From: Streptomyces sp. NBC_00523
GTDB lineage: Bacteria; Actinomycetota; Actinomycetes; Streptomycetales; Streptomycetaceae
NCBI RefSeq assembly: GCF_036346615.1
Contig: NZ_CP107836.1
Location: forward strand, 1,240,001-1,304,000
Reading direction: 5' to 3'
DNA: 64,000 nucleotides
Position numbers and translations under genes: made by a program. This document shows, piece after piece, positions 46,408-54,675 of the stretch (within the stretch, counting starts at the first letter, position 1; every line of letters begins with the position of its first letter). A model generated the notes under the pieces. It was not told where the DNA came from, made no database searches, and saw only the letters and a program-made list of their open reading frames with translations.

Positions 46408-47646
46408 TCAGGGGGCAAGGTCCGAACGAAGTGCGGAAAGCAGAAAGACGACCGTGCGTTCGCGCTCCGACCAGGCGGTCGTGTCGAGTTCGACGGACTG
46501 GAGGAGCGAGCAGTCGACCGTGTAGCCGTTTCCGGCCAGTGCGGCACCCAGTGCCTCGGCCTCGTCGCGGGTGGAGGCGTGCGTGACGATCCGCTCCGGG
46601 CGGCGGTCCGCTACGGCGGTGGCGACGGGGACACCGCCGCCTCCGATGCGTACGACATCGGGTTCGGGCAGCCGTTCCAGTACGTGCGGGGCGCGGCCCT
46701 CGACCACCTGGAGCTGGACGCCGAAGGCGCGGGCGGCGGCCGCGGTGCGGGCGCAGGCGTCGGGGTCGCTGTCCACGGCGAGGACCGCCGCGCCGAAGCG
46801 GGCCGCCTCGACGGCCAGCGCGCCGCCGCCGGAGCCGATGTCCCAGACGAGGTCGCCGGTGCGGGGGCCGAGGTGGGCGAGCTGGGCGGCGCGCAGGACA
46901 GGGCCCTCGCCCTCGCCGCTCTCCCCCGCCGGGCGGGCGCCGGGGTCCGGGTAGGCGCCGGCGGGCAGGGCCCATCCCCGTACGCCCTGCGGGTAGGCGG
47001 GGTGGCGGCCGGCGATCCAGGCGCCCTCGGCCTGCTGTTCGGGGCCGCCGCCGATGACGATGACGACGTTGGGGTCGCGCCAGACGTGGTCGGCGGCGGT
47101 GTCCGAGGTGACGACGGTGACCTGTTCGCGGTCGGTGCCCAGCTCCTCGCAGATGACGAACGTGCGGTGGACGCCTTCGAGGAGCAGGGCCAGTTCGGCG
47201 GGTCCGGCGCCGGGCGAGGTGAGGACGGCGACCTTGTGGTGGGCGCGGCAGACGTTCACGGCGCGGCGCAGGGTGCGGGGGTGGGCGACGACCGTCTGGG
47301 CGTCCTCCCAGGGCATGCCGGCGCGGGCGAAGGCGGTGGCGACGGAGGAGACTGCCGGGACGACCTCGACCTCCAGGCCGTGCTGCGGGGCGCGCAGGGT
47401 GCGGACGACGCCGAAGAAGCCGGGGTCGCCGTCGGCGAGGACGACGGCGCTGCCGCGGTGGCCCGCGATGCGGCGGGCGGCGAGGTCGACGGAGCCGAGG
47501 CGGATGCGTTCGGCGCTCCGGGGGACTTCGGGCAGCGCGAGGTGGTGGGCGGCTCCGGCGACCAGGGTCGCGGCCGAGAGCGCTGCGGTGGCCGCTCTGG
47601 TCAGCGGCGAACCGTCCCAGCCGATCACTGTGACCCGGTCGGCCAT
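46408..47646 (-). CDS. cobL: Precorrin-6Y C5,15-methyltransferase (CbiE-CbiT fusion)
   Basis: Cobalamin corrin-ring enzyme, 412 residues. The N-terminal half is a CbiE-type tetrapyrrole methylase (VTVIGWDG, LADGDPGFFGVV, EVVPAVSSVATAFARAGMPW). The C-terminal half, from about 265, is CbiT with a SAM site (LVWDIGSGGGALAVEAAR). ATG 47646 lies after AGGAG at a somewhat long spacing. cobT lies downstream on the same strand, fitting a cobalamin locus. Confidence 0.93.
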   Translation of the reverse strand: MADRVTVIGWDGSPLTRAATAALSAATLVAGAAHHLALPEVPRSAERIRLGSVDLAARRIAGHRGSAVVLADGDPGFFGVVRTLRAPQHGLEVEVVPAVSSVATAFARAGMPWEDAQTVVAHPRTLRRAVNVCRAHHKVAVLTSPGAGPAELALLLEGVHRTFVICEELGTDREQVTVVTSDTAADHVWRDPNVVIVIGGGPEQQAEGAWIAGRHPAYPQGVRGWALPAGAYPDPGARPAGESGEGEGPVLRAAQLAHLGPRTGDLVWDIGSGGGALAVEAARFGAAVLAVDSDPDACARTAAAARAFGVQLQVVEGRAPHVLERLPEPDVVRIGGGGVPVATAVADRRPERIVTHASTRDEAEALGAALAGNGYTVDCSLLQSVELDTTAWSERERTVVFLLSALRSDLAP

Positions 47647-47754
47647 CTTGGTGTCATTCTCCTGGAGTCGTCGCAGGCGGGGCGGGTTGCCCGGGAGCAG
47701 GCAGGGTGAGGTTACCGGGTCGCCTCCCACGGGGCGCCGGGGCCCCGGTGCCGG

Positions 47755-48402
47755 TCAGTTCCAGTCGTTGTAGGTGCCGTAGCCGCCGGCGTCGGCGAGC
47801 TGTTCGGCGACGCCTTCGAGGTCTTCGGGGAGCAGGCCCCAGACGATGAGGTCGGTGCGGATGTCGGTCCACCCGCCGTCCGTGCCGTTCTCGGTCCGGG
47901 TACGCGCTATGCGGGCGTTGCGCAGGACGCCCTCGCTGATGCAGCCGAGTTTCTGGGCGACCTGCTGGGAGGCGGTGTTGTCGGCTGCGGTGCGCAGTTC
48001 GATGCGCTCGAAGCCCTGGTCGCGGAAGAGCCACTGGGCGACGGCGAGCACGGACTCGGTGGCGTAGCCCTCGCCGCGGGCCCAGGGTGCGGTGATGTAG
48101 TCGGCCTCGGTGGACAGGGTGCGCCAGTCGGTGTTGTGGAGCCGTACGGAGCCGACGAGGCGCTGGGTGAGGAACTCGGTGACGGCCAGGGCGATCCCGT
48201 CGCCCTTGGTGCGGTGTGCCGGAGCGATTCTGCGCACCCAGCGTTCGGCGTCGACCTGGGTGTAGGGGTGGGGGGCGTCGGTCCAGGCGGTGACCAGTTC
48301 GTCGTTCATCATCTCGATGTACGCGGGGAGGTCCGCCATGTCGAATGGGCGCATCACCAGCCGGTCCGTGCTGATGGAGATGTCCGGGAAGGTGGAAGTC
48401 AT
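47755..48402 (-). CDS. GNAT acetyltransferase (RimJ/RimL type)
   Basis: 215 residues with the acetyltransferase_3 layout: TDRLVMRPFDMADLPAYIEM at the start, PWARGEGYATESVLAVAQWL at the CoA site, and ELRTAADNTASQQVAQKLG near the end. Related proteins acetylate ribosomal protein N-termini or antibiotics; the substrate is unknown. GGAG precedes ATG 48402 by six bases. Confidence 0.88.
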   Translation of the reverse strand: MTSTFPDISISTDRLVMRPFDMADLPAYIEMMNDELVTAWTDAPHPYTQVDAERWVRRIAPAHRTKGDGIALAVTEFLTQRLVGSVRLHNTDWRTLSTEADYITAPWARGEGYATESVLAVAQWLFRDQGFERIELRTAADNTASQQVAQKLGCISEGVLRNARIARTRTENGTDGGWTDIRTDLIVWGLLPEDLEGVAEQLADAGGYGTYNDWN

Positions 48403-48481
48403 GCGCAGCTCCATGCCGAAGACCGTGTAAATGCACAGCATGCAGCATCGCGGGGGGCGCGTGCATGGCCGGGTGGGTACG

Positions 48482-48519
48482 GCGGAGCCCCGCACCCCCC
48501 GGGCGGGGTGTGCGGGGCT
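48482..48519 (-). terminator. Terminator after metQ
   Basis: A 12-bp stem (48482-48493 with 48508-48519) with further GC pairs inside, 25 bases beyond the metQ stop. Confidence 0.82.
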
Positions 48520-48543
48520 CCTGGGGCAAGTGCCGCTTACGGG

Positions 48544-49392
48544 TCAGGACTTGGCGTCACCGAAGGCCGGGACGACCGAGCCCTGGTAGGTGTCCTCGAT
48601 GAACTTCTTGACCTCGTCGGAGTGGAGGAGCTTCACGAGCTTCTGGACGCGGGGGTCCTTCTCGTTGCCCTTCTTCACCGCGATGATGTTGGCGTACGGG
48701 TTGCCGTCGGCCTTCTCCAGGACGAGGGCGTCCTTGGCGGGCTTGAGCTTGGCCTCGATGGCGTAGTTGCCGTTGATGACGGCGGCGTCCACGTCGTTGA
48801 GGGCGCGCGGGACCGTGGCGGCCTCCAGCTCCTTGAACTCCAGGCCCTTCTTGTCGGTGATGTCGCTCAGCTTGGCGCTGGTGCCGACACCGGACTTGAG
48901 GGTGATGAGGTTGTTCTCGGCGAGCAGCTGGAGCGCGCGGCCCTCGTTGGTGGTGTCGTTGGGGACGGCGATGGTCTGGCCGGCCTTGATGGCGTCGAGG
49001 CTCTTGACCTTCTTGGAGTAGAGGCCGAGGGGTTCGAGGTGGACGGTGCCGACGGAGACCAGGTGCGTGTTGTTCTTCTGGTTGAAGTCGTCCAGGTAGG
49101 GCTGGTGCTGGAAGAAGTTGGCGTCGACCTGGCCGGTCTCGGTGGCGGTGTTCGGCAGGACGTAGTCCGTGAACTCCTTGACCTCCAGCTTGAGCCCGGC
49201 CTTCTCGGCGAGGTTCTTCTTGACGAAGCCGAGGATGTCGGCGTGCGGCGTCGGGGACGCGGCGACGACGAGCGCCTTGGAGGTGTCGCCGCTCTTGGCG
49301 GACGGGTCGGAGTCCGTGCCGCAGGCGGTGAGGCCGAGGGCGAGGGCGGTGGTGGCCGCCGCGGCGGCGGTGATCTTGATGCTGGTACGCAC
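48544..49392 (-). CDS. metQ: D-/L-methionine ABC transporter, substrate-binding lipoprotein
   Basis: 282-residue NlpA/MetQ lipoprotein. The signal peptide ends in the lipobox LTAC at about residues 21-24. Then come the family blocks VVAASPTPHADILGFVKK, DYVLPNTATETGQVDANFFQHQPYLDDF and NDTTNEGRALQLL. It captures methionine outside the cell and delivers it to MetI. Last gene of metN-metI-metQ. Confidence 0.94.
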   Translation of the reverse strand: MRTSIKITAAAAATTALALGLTACGTDSDPSAKSGDTSKALVVAASPTPHADILGFVKKNLAEKAGLKLEVKEFTDYVLPNTATETGQVDANFFQHQPYLDDFNQKNNTHLVSVGTVHLEPLGLYSKKVKSLDAIKAGQTIAVPNDTTNEGRALQLLAENNLITLKSGVGTSAKLSDITDKKGLEFKELEAATVPRALNDVDAAVINGNYAIEAKLKPAKDALVLEKADGNPYANIIAVKKGNEKDPRVQKLVKLLHSDEVKKFIEDTYQGSVVPAFGDAKS

Positions 49393-49466
49393 GAAAAGTG
49401 CCTCTTTCAGGTGGTGATGGTGGAGCGCCCGGACAAGGAGTGCGGGCTTGGTGGGGAGAGGAGGTC

Positions 49467-50135
49467 TCAGGAGGTGCGGCCCCGGCGGGCCAGCAGGCGG
49501 CCGGCGAGGTCGCCGATCAGCTGGACGAGGGTCACGATGACGATCAGCAGCGCGACCGTGATCAGCATGAAGCGGTTGTCGAAGCGCTGGAATCCGTAGG
49601 TGACGGCCTTGGAGCCGAGCCCTTCGCCGCCGACCGCGCCGGCCATCGCGGAGTAGCCGATGAGCACGATGACGGTGGTGGTGATCCCGGAGACCAGGGA
49701 CGGCAGGGCCTGCGGGAGCAGCACCTTGCGGACGATCGTCGGGATGGAGCCGCCCATCGACTGGACGGCCTCCACGAGCCCGTGGTCGACCTCGCGCACC
49801 GCCGTCTCGACCAGCCGGGCGAAGAACGGGATGGCGCCGACGGCGAGCGGCACGATCATCGCGGTGGGGCCGATGAAGGTGCCGACGACCCAGGTGGTGA
49901 ACGGGATCAGGGCGATCAGCAGGATGATGAACGGCAGCGAGCGGCCGATGTTCACGATCACGCCGACGACCTTGTTCACCGGGGTGTTCTGGAGCAGTCC
50001 GCCCTTGTCGGTGAGGACGAGAAGGACGCCGAGGGGCAGTCCGACCAGGACGGTGACGAGGGCGGACCAGAGCACCATGTAGAGGGTGTCGAAGGTGCCC
50101 TGCGTCAGCAGCGGCTGCATTTCGGACCAGGTCAC
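49467..50135 (-). CDS. metI: Methionine ABC transporter, permease
   Basis: 222 residues with about five or six membrane segments and the permease EAA-type loop (EAVQSMGGSIPTIVRKVLLPQA). Its ATG overlaps the metN stop (ATGA). 74 bases separate it from metQ. Confidence 0.95.
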   Translation of the reverse strand: MTWSEMQPLLTQGTFDTLYMVLWSALVTVLVGLPLGVLLVLTDKGGLLQNTPVNKVVGVIVNIGRSLPFIILLIALIPFTTWVVGTFIGPTAMIVPLAVGAIPFFARLVETAVREVDHGLVEAVQSMGGSIPTIVRKVLLPQALPSLVSGITTTVIVLIGYSAMAGAVGGEGLGSKAVTYGFQRFDNRFMLITVALLIVIVTLVQLIGDLAGRLLARRGRTS

Positions 50136-51196
50136 TTCGCCACCTCCTTGGTGAGCGGTGCGGGTACGGACACGGGGGCGTCGTCCACGATCTCGGCCTG
50201 GAGGCCCTGTTCGCGGAGGAAGCCGATCGGGACGACGTTCTCCTCGAACCGGCCGGGCAGTTCGATGCGCATGCGGCCGATCTGCCGGCCGCCGACGGTG
50301 TCCATGGCGGCGCCGAGGATCGAGATGTCGATGTTGTACGTACGGGAGAGCTGCGAGATCACCGGGCGGGCGGCGGCCTCGCCGTGGAAGGTGACGTCCA
50401 CGACGGTGCGGTCGGGCGCGGAAGCGGTGCCGCCGACGGGGAACAGCTCGTGGGCCAGCTCGGAGCCGGGGGTGGCGAGCAGTTCACCGACGGTGCCGGA
50501 CTCGACCACCCGGCCTCCCCGCATCAGCGCGGCGGAGTCGCAGATGGTCTTGACGACGTCCATCTCGTGCGTGATGAGCAGGACGGTGAGCCCGAGCTGC
50601 TGGTTGAGGTCGCGCAGGAGCTGGAGGATGGAGCGGGTGGTCTCGGGGTCCAGGGCGGAGGTCGCCTCGTCGGACAGGAGCACCTTGGGGTCGCCGGCGA
50701 GGGCGCGGGCGATGCCGACGCGCTGCTTCTGCCCGCCGGAGAGCTGGCCCGGGTAGGACTTGGCCTTGTCGGCGAGGCCGACCAGGTCGAGGAGTTCGAG
50801 GGCCTTGCGGGAGCGTTCGCGGCCGGTGACGCCGAGGATCTCCAGGGGGAGTTCGACGTTGCGCTGCACGGTGCGGGAGGCCAGCAGGTTGAAGTGCTGG
50901 AAGACCATGCCGATGCGGCTGCGTGCCTCGCGCAGCTCCTTGCCGGCCCGGCGGCCCCGGCCCGCGAGGGCGGTGAGGTCCTGGCCGGCCACGGTCACGG
51001 TGCCGGAGGTGGGGCGTTCCAGGAGGTTGACGCAGCGGATGAGGGACGACTTGCCGGCGCCGCTGCGGCCGATGACGCCGTACACCTCGCCCTCGCGTAC
51101 GTGCAGGTCGACGCCGTCCAGGGCGGTGACCTCGCGGTCGCGCGAACGGTAGACCTTCGTGAGGCCCGTCGTGGTGATCACAGGGGTTTCCGTCAC
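50132..51196 (-). CDS. metN: Methionine ABC transporter, ATP-binding protein
   Basis: ATPase of the MetNIQ importer, 354 residues. Walker A GRSGAGKSS at 43-51, signature LSGGQKQR, Walker B VLLSDEATSALD. The C-terminal 90 residues are a NIL domain (VVDVTFHGEAAARPVISQL), which senses methionine and inhibits uptake. A GTG start at 51196 is chosen; GTG at 51181 is possible. Neither has a strong ribosome site. Confidence 0.94.
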   Translation of the reverse strand: MTETPVITTTGLTKVYRSRDREVTALDGVDLHVREGEVYGVIGRSGAGKSSLIRCVNLLERPTSGTVTVAGQDLTALAGRGRRAGKELREARSRIGMVFQHFNLLASRTVQRNVELPLEILGVTGRERSRKALELLDLVGLADKAKSYPGQLSGGQKQRVGIARALAGDPKVLLSDEATSALDPETTRSILQLLRDLNQQLGLTVLLITHEMDVVKTICDSAALMRGGRVVESGTVGELLATPGSELAHELFPVGGTASAPDRTVVDVTFHGEAAARPVISQLSRTYNIDISILGAAMDTVGGRQIGRMRIELPGRFEENVVPIGFLREQGLQAEIVDDAPVSVPAPLTKEVAK

Positions 51197-51382
51197 TGTC
51201 GAGTGCGCGGCGCGGTGTCCGCCGGGCACGGGGCATGCGTCCGGGGGTGATCCGGACGATTTCGATCGGACGTTCCGAGCGGATTCCCGGGGCGTCCGGG
51301 CGCGGCGGTCACCGCGGGCCGGGGCCCGTACGGGCGGCCGGGAAGGATCTCGCTTCGGGGCGCGAGGCTCGGTCGTGGGCCC

Positions 51383-51469
51383 TCAGAAGGCGCGCATTCG
51401 ACCCATACAACGAGCACCGGGCGTCGTGATCGCCTCGGTCGCAAGGATGCGGCTGCTCGTCGTGGTCAT
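51383..51469 (-). CDS. Candidate leader peptide of metNIQ, 28 residues
   Basis: ATG at 51469 opens a frame that starts MTTTSSRILATEAITTPG and ends ARCMGRMRAF. It sits 187 bases before metN on the same strand, contains one Cys and three Met, and has no clear ribosome site, so it would have to be leaderless. An upstream peptide that senses sulfur amino acids would suit a methionine transporter, but this is inference from position. Confidence 0.4.
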   Translation of the reverse strand: MTTTSSRILATEAITTPGARCMGRMRAF

Positions 51470-51506
51470 GGGCACAAGTAAAACAGACGTGAGTTCGCCG
51501 CCGGAC

Positions 51507-51531
51507 CGGCTGTCCGGATAGCGGACAGCCG
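51507..51531. promoter_or_regulatory. Hairpin or operator-like palindrome upstream of metN
   Basis: CGGCTGTCCG pairs with CGGACAGCCG around GATAG, 38 bases upstream of the candidate leader peptide. It may be a regulator site for the met genes. Confidence 0.4.
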
Positions 51532-51732
51532 TGGATGGGTCGCTGCGACAGTCTCGTATCGGCCGGCGCTTTCCAGCCACACCGCTCTGACCTGCGGTGA
51601 TGCGCTCATAGCGCCCCCTCCCATGCCACTCCCCCGGCGCCCGGAAGCAGCGCACCCTGTGGTCAAGGCCACGATCCCCGGCGAACCGGGGGCGAGGGCG
51701 GCGGGCCCGGCGCGCCGTAATACCCTCGGCTC

Positions 51733-52092
51733 ATGCTCGACGCCCTGACGGTCGCGGTCGCCGTGGCCGCCCTCGCCCTCGCCGCCTGGTGCGGATACGC
51801 CGCCTACCGGGACCAGCCCACCAAGGACTGGCACTTCATCGGCATGGCCGTCGTCTCGCTGCTGGCCCTGGCGCAGCTGGTGACGGGGATCGTGCAGCTG
51901 GCCCGCGGCGAGCGGCCCGAGCAGGGCATGACCATCTTCATCGCGTACCTCGCCGGGGCGTTCCTCGCCGTACCGGCGGCGGGGTTCCTGTCGCTGAGCG
52001 AGCGGACCCGCTGGGGCTCGGTGACGGTGGCGGCGGGCGCGGTCGTCCTGGCCGTCCTCGAAGTACGGCTCTACGACATCTGGGGAAGCTGA
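51733..52092 (+). CDS. Small membrane protein, 119 residues
   Basis: Four predicted membrane segments, starting MLDALTVAVAVAALALAAW, with a short polar loop (YRDQPTKDWHF). Unknown function. TAATAC twelve bases before the ATG could be a -10 box of a nearly leaderless transcript. The next gene starts three bases after its stop. Confidence 0.8.
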   Translation: MLDALTVAVAVAALALAAWCGYAAYRDQPTKDWHFIGMAVVSLLALAQLVTGIVQLARGERPEQGMTIFIAYLAGAFLAVPAAGFLSLSERTRWGSVTVAAGAVVLAVLEVRLYDIWGS

Positions 52093-52094
52093 CC

Positions 52095-52529
52095 GTGACC
52101 GACACCGACACCACGCAGGCGACGGCCGGCGAGAAGCCGCCCTTCGACCTCGGCACCGGTCCCGGCCGGGTCCTCGTCTGGTTCTACGGCGTGTTCACCG
52201 TGGCGGCGGCGTCCCGTTCGATCGTCCAGATGATCCTGGACTTCGGCCGCGCGCCCCTCGCCTACGTGCTGTCCGCGGTCGCCGCGCTCGTCTACGGCTT
52301 CATCACGTACTCGCTGGTGCGCGGCGGCGAGCGGGCGCGCCGGACGGCGCTGGTGTGCTGCGCCGCCGAGCTGGCCGGGGTGCTGATCGTGGGGACGTGG
52401 ACGCTGGTGGAGCCGTCCGCGTTCGCCGACGCGACCGTGTGGTCGTACTGCGGCCGGGACTACCTGTTCATCCCGGTGATCCTGCCGGTGACCGGGATGA
52501 TGTGGCTGCGCCGCGCCCGGACCGCGTGA
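52095..52529 (+). CDS. Small membrane protein, 144 residues
   Basis: Four predicted membrane segments after a polar N-terminus (VTDTDTTQATAGEKPPF). Family unknown. A GTG start is three bases after the preceding stop, so the two membrane proteins are one operon and probably form a pair. Confidence 0.82.
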   Translation: MTDTDTTQATAGEKPPFDLGTGPGRVLVWFYGVFTVAAASRSIVQMILDFGRAPLAYVLSAVAALVYGFITYSLVRGGERARRTALVCCAAELAGVLIVGTWTLVEPSAFADATVWSYCGRDYLFIPVILPVTGMMWLRRARTA

Positions 52530-52554
52530 GGGCCCGCGCGCGGCGCGTGTACGG

Positions 52555-53061
52555 CTAGGCACTGGCCACGTACGCGGCGGGCGCCGGGGCCTCCTTCTCC
52601 AGCAGGATCATCATGACCCCGTCGTTGCCCGGGGCGTTGCCCACGGCGGCGTAGCCCGCGCGCTGATAGAGCCTCAGATTGCCCTCGCTGCGGTGGCCGG
52701 TGTGCAGCCGGAAGCGGGTGGCGGCGCGCTCGTCGGCGAGGCCGGACTCCGCCGCGCGCAGCAGCCGGGCGCCGAGGCCGTGGCCCCGCAGGCGGGGGTG
52801 GACGCAGAGCCTGCCGATCTGGCCGGTGCCCTCCTCGTCGGTCGAGCCCCGCACCGAGCCGACGACCTCGTCGCCGAGGCGTGCCACGTAGACCAGGTTC
52901 TCCGCGATCTCGGCGCGCACCGAGTCGAGGGTCTGGACGAGCGGGTCGATGCGGTAATTGCCGTACAGCTCCGCCTCGCTCTGGAAACAGAGGTACTGCA
53001 GCTTCAGAATCTCTTCGGCGTCCCGCACGTCCGCCGCCGAGATGGTCACGCTCATGCCCAT
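52555..53061 (-). CDS. GNAT acetyltransferase
   Basis: 168 residues with motif A RLCVHPRLRGHGLGARLLRA and a GNLRLYQRAGY end. Substrate unknown. ATG 53061 follows GGGAGG at nine bases; ATG 53055 is the other choice. Confidence 0.86.
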   Translation of the reverse strand: MGMSVTISAADVRDAEEILKLQYLCFQSEAELYGNYRIDPLVQTLDSVRAEIAENLVYVARLGDEVVGSVRGSTDEEGTGQIGRLCVHPRLRGHGLGARLLRAAESGLADERAATRFRLHTGHRSEGNLRLYQRAGYAAVGNAPGNDGVMMILLEKEAPAPAAYVASA

Positions 53062-53092
53062 GTGCGCATGCCTCCCGCTCACCTGATCCGCC

Positions 53093-53134
53093 GGTTGTCT
53101 CCCGCTCCTTTCCCACGGTTCAGGAGCGACAACC
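53093..53134. promoter_or_regulatory. Imperfect inverted repeat upstream of the GNAT gene
   Basis: GGTTGTC and GCTCCT, four bases apart, pair with AGGAGCGACAACC. Located about 30 bases before the GNAT start, it is a candidate operator. Confidence 0.35.
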
Positions 53135-53265
53135 TCCGCCGCGAGCATTCTGCGCAGACATCCAAGGCATCGGGAACGGATGGGGCCCAAACTCCCCTGT
53201 GACATAGCCAACTCCCCTGCGATGTGACGGAAGCGGGGGGCTGACGGGGAGTCGGGCCCGCCGCG

Positions 53266-54441
53266 TTACCTCGTCGCCTTCTTCGCCGTGAAGTCCGCCG
53301 CCGCGAGCAGGGCGGTGTCCGGGTTGTCGGAGAAGATGCCGTCGATCCCGGTCGCGAAGTACGCGGCGAACGCGCCGAACGCGTCCCCGTACGCGTTGGG
53401 GTCGCTGCCGCGCCGGAAGTCGGCGGGCAGGAAGGTGTTCTCGTTGCGCATCGTGTACGGGTGGAGGACGAGGCCCTGCGCGTGGGCGTCGCGCACCAGG
53501 GCGGTGGGCTCGGTGAGCCGGCCGGCGGCGTCCTTGGGGATGATCAGGTCCAGGGTGGGGCCGATGCCCTGCGCGAAGGAGGCCATCCACTTCAGGCCGC
53601 CCGGCTTCACCAGGTCGTCCGTGGTGCGCGGGTCGCCGGACACCTCGAAGTCCCAGGGTTTGGTGCCCGTGCCGGAGAGCAGGACGATGCGCGGGGTCGC
53701 CACGAGCCGCGCCAGGCGCTGGACGCTGCCGGGCTCGAACGACTGGAGGATCACCGGGGACTGGGCGCGGTGGCGTCCGTACCGGCGCAGCAGCTTGGCC
53801 AGCGGCTCCTCCAGGCCGAGCCCGAGGCCCCGGAAGTAGGTGGGGTGCTTGGTCTCGACGTACAGCCAGACGGGCTTGCCGCGGCGGCGGCCCTCGCGGT
53901 CGGCCCAGCGCAGGACCTCCTCGAAGGTGGGGATCTCCCAGCGGCCGTCGTACAGCGTGTTCTTCTGGCGATTGGCCGGGATGCGCTCCTTGGCGCGGAG
54001 CGTCTTGAGCTCGGCGAGGGTGAAGTCCTCGGTGAACCAGCCGGTGAGGGAGACGCCGTCGACGCTCTTGGTGGTCCTGCGGTTCGCGAACTCGGGGTGC
54101 GCGGAGACGTCGGTGGTGGCGGTGATGTCGTTCTCGTGGCGGCAGACGAGGTGGCCGTCGCGGGTGGGGACGAGGTCCTGCTCGATGATGTGCGCGCCCA
54201 TGTCCAGGGCGAGCTGGTAGGAGCCCAGCGTGTGTTCGGGGCGGTAGCCGCTGGTGCCCCGGTGGCCGATGACCGTGGGGACCGGCAGGTCGAGGCGGTG
54301 GCCGCCGTGGCCCCCGTGTCCGCCGTTGCGGTCGGCCGCCTGCGCCGTTGTGGTGACGCCCAGGGCGGCGGTTCCGAGGACGGCCGCCCCCGCTCCGATG
54401 ACGGTCCGGCGTCCCGGCGCGGCCTGCGCACGCTCTGTCAT
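53266..54441 (-). CDS. glpQ1: Secreted glycerophosphodiester phosphodiesterase
   Basis: Releases glycerol 3-phosphate from glycerophosphodiesters or teichoic acids outside the cell. 391 residues: a Tat-type signal (PGRRTVIGAGAAVLG, twin Arg 11-12), a His/Gly patch (GGHGGHGGH), then the GDPD barrel with HRGTSGYRPEHT (His60, Glu69), IEQDLV and VETKHPTYF. GAGGAG is five bases before the ATG. Streptomyces coelicolor GlpQ1 has the same neighbours and is known to be under PhoP control. Direct-repeat units upstream fit this. Confidence 0.92.
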   Translation of the reverse strand: MTERAQAAPGRRTVIGAGAAVLGTAALGVTTTAQAADRNGGHGGHGGHRLDLPVPTVIGHRGTSGYRPEHTLGSYQLALDMGAHIIEQDLVPTRDGHLVCRHENDITATTDVSAHPEFANRRTTKSVDGVSLTGWFTEDFTLAELKTLRAKERIPANRQKNTLYDGRWEIPTFEEVLRWADREGRRRGKPVWLYVETKHPTYFRGLGLGLEEPLAKLLRRYGRHRAQSPVILQSFEPGSVQRLARLVATPRIVLLSGTGTKPWDFEVSGDPRTTDDLVKPGGLKWMASFAQGIGPTLDLIIPKDAAGRLTEPTALVRDAHAQGLVLHPYTMRNENTFLPADFRRGSDPNAYGDAFGAFAAYFATGIDGIFSDNPDTALLAAADFTAKKATR

Positions 54442-54530
54442 GAATGCTCCTCGCATGTGATGTACGGCACCTGTCGAGCGAGGATCGAGCGTAGGCAGGG
54501 GTACGGTCCTGAGGGCGGCACCTGGACGAA

Positions 54531-54574
54531 CATGGCGCGAACACATGTCAACACGGCGTATCCGGTGTGTGAAC
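54531..54574 (-). promoter_or_regulatory. Candidate PHO box upstream of glpQ1
   Basis: Read on the - strand, GTTCACACACC (54564-54574) is an 11-base unit close to the PhoP half-site pattern GTTCACC, followed at 22 bases by GTTGACATGTG and at about 33 by a TTCGCGCCATG unit. Unit spacing is near 11 bases as for PHO boxes. I have not scored it against a matrix. Confidence 0.5.
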
Positions 54575-54675
54575 CCGATGTGCGATCGGCCGGTACCCGC
54601 GAGTATCGTCCTCACCTGCATGGACCTTTACAATCCGTCGCCCCGGCCGGCCCGGCCACTACACCGGAGGAAGCG

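Larger units (their letters stand above)
51197..51732. other. 536-bp divergent gap upstream of metN
   Basis: Contains a candidate 28-residue leader frame (51383-51469, -), a perfect 10-bp hairpin (51507-51531) and GC-rich spacer. I did not see the core of a SAM riboswitch. No other gene is supported. Confidence 0.65.

Noticed and set aside
41262..46586. 1774-codon open frame on the + strand opposite cobA and the bluB-cobT fusion
   Set aside because: High GC removes stop codons in the opposite frame. The product is repetitive Arg/Gly/Leu and explains nothing the - strand genes do not.
51197..51732. SAM riboswitch upstream of metN
   Set aside because: No SAM-I/SAM-IV core sequence is apparent; the hairpins present are simple.
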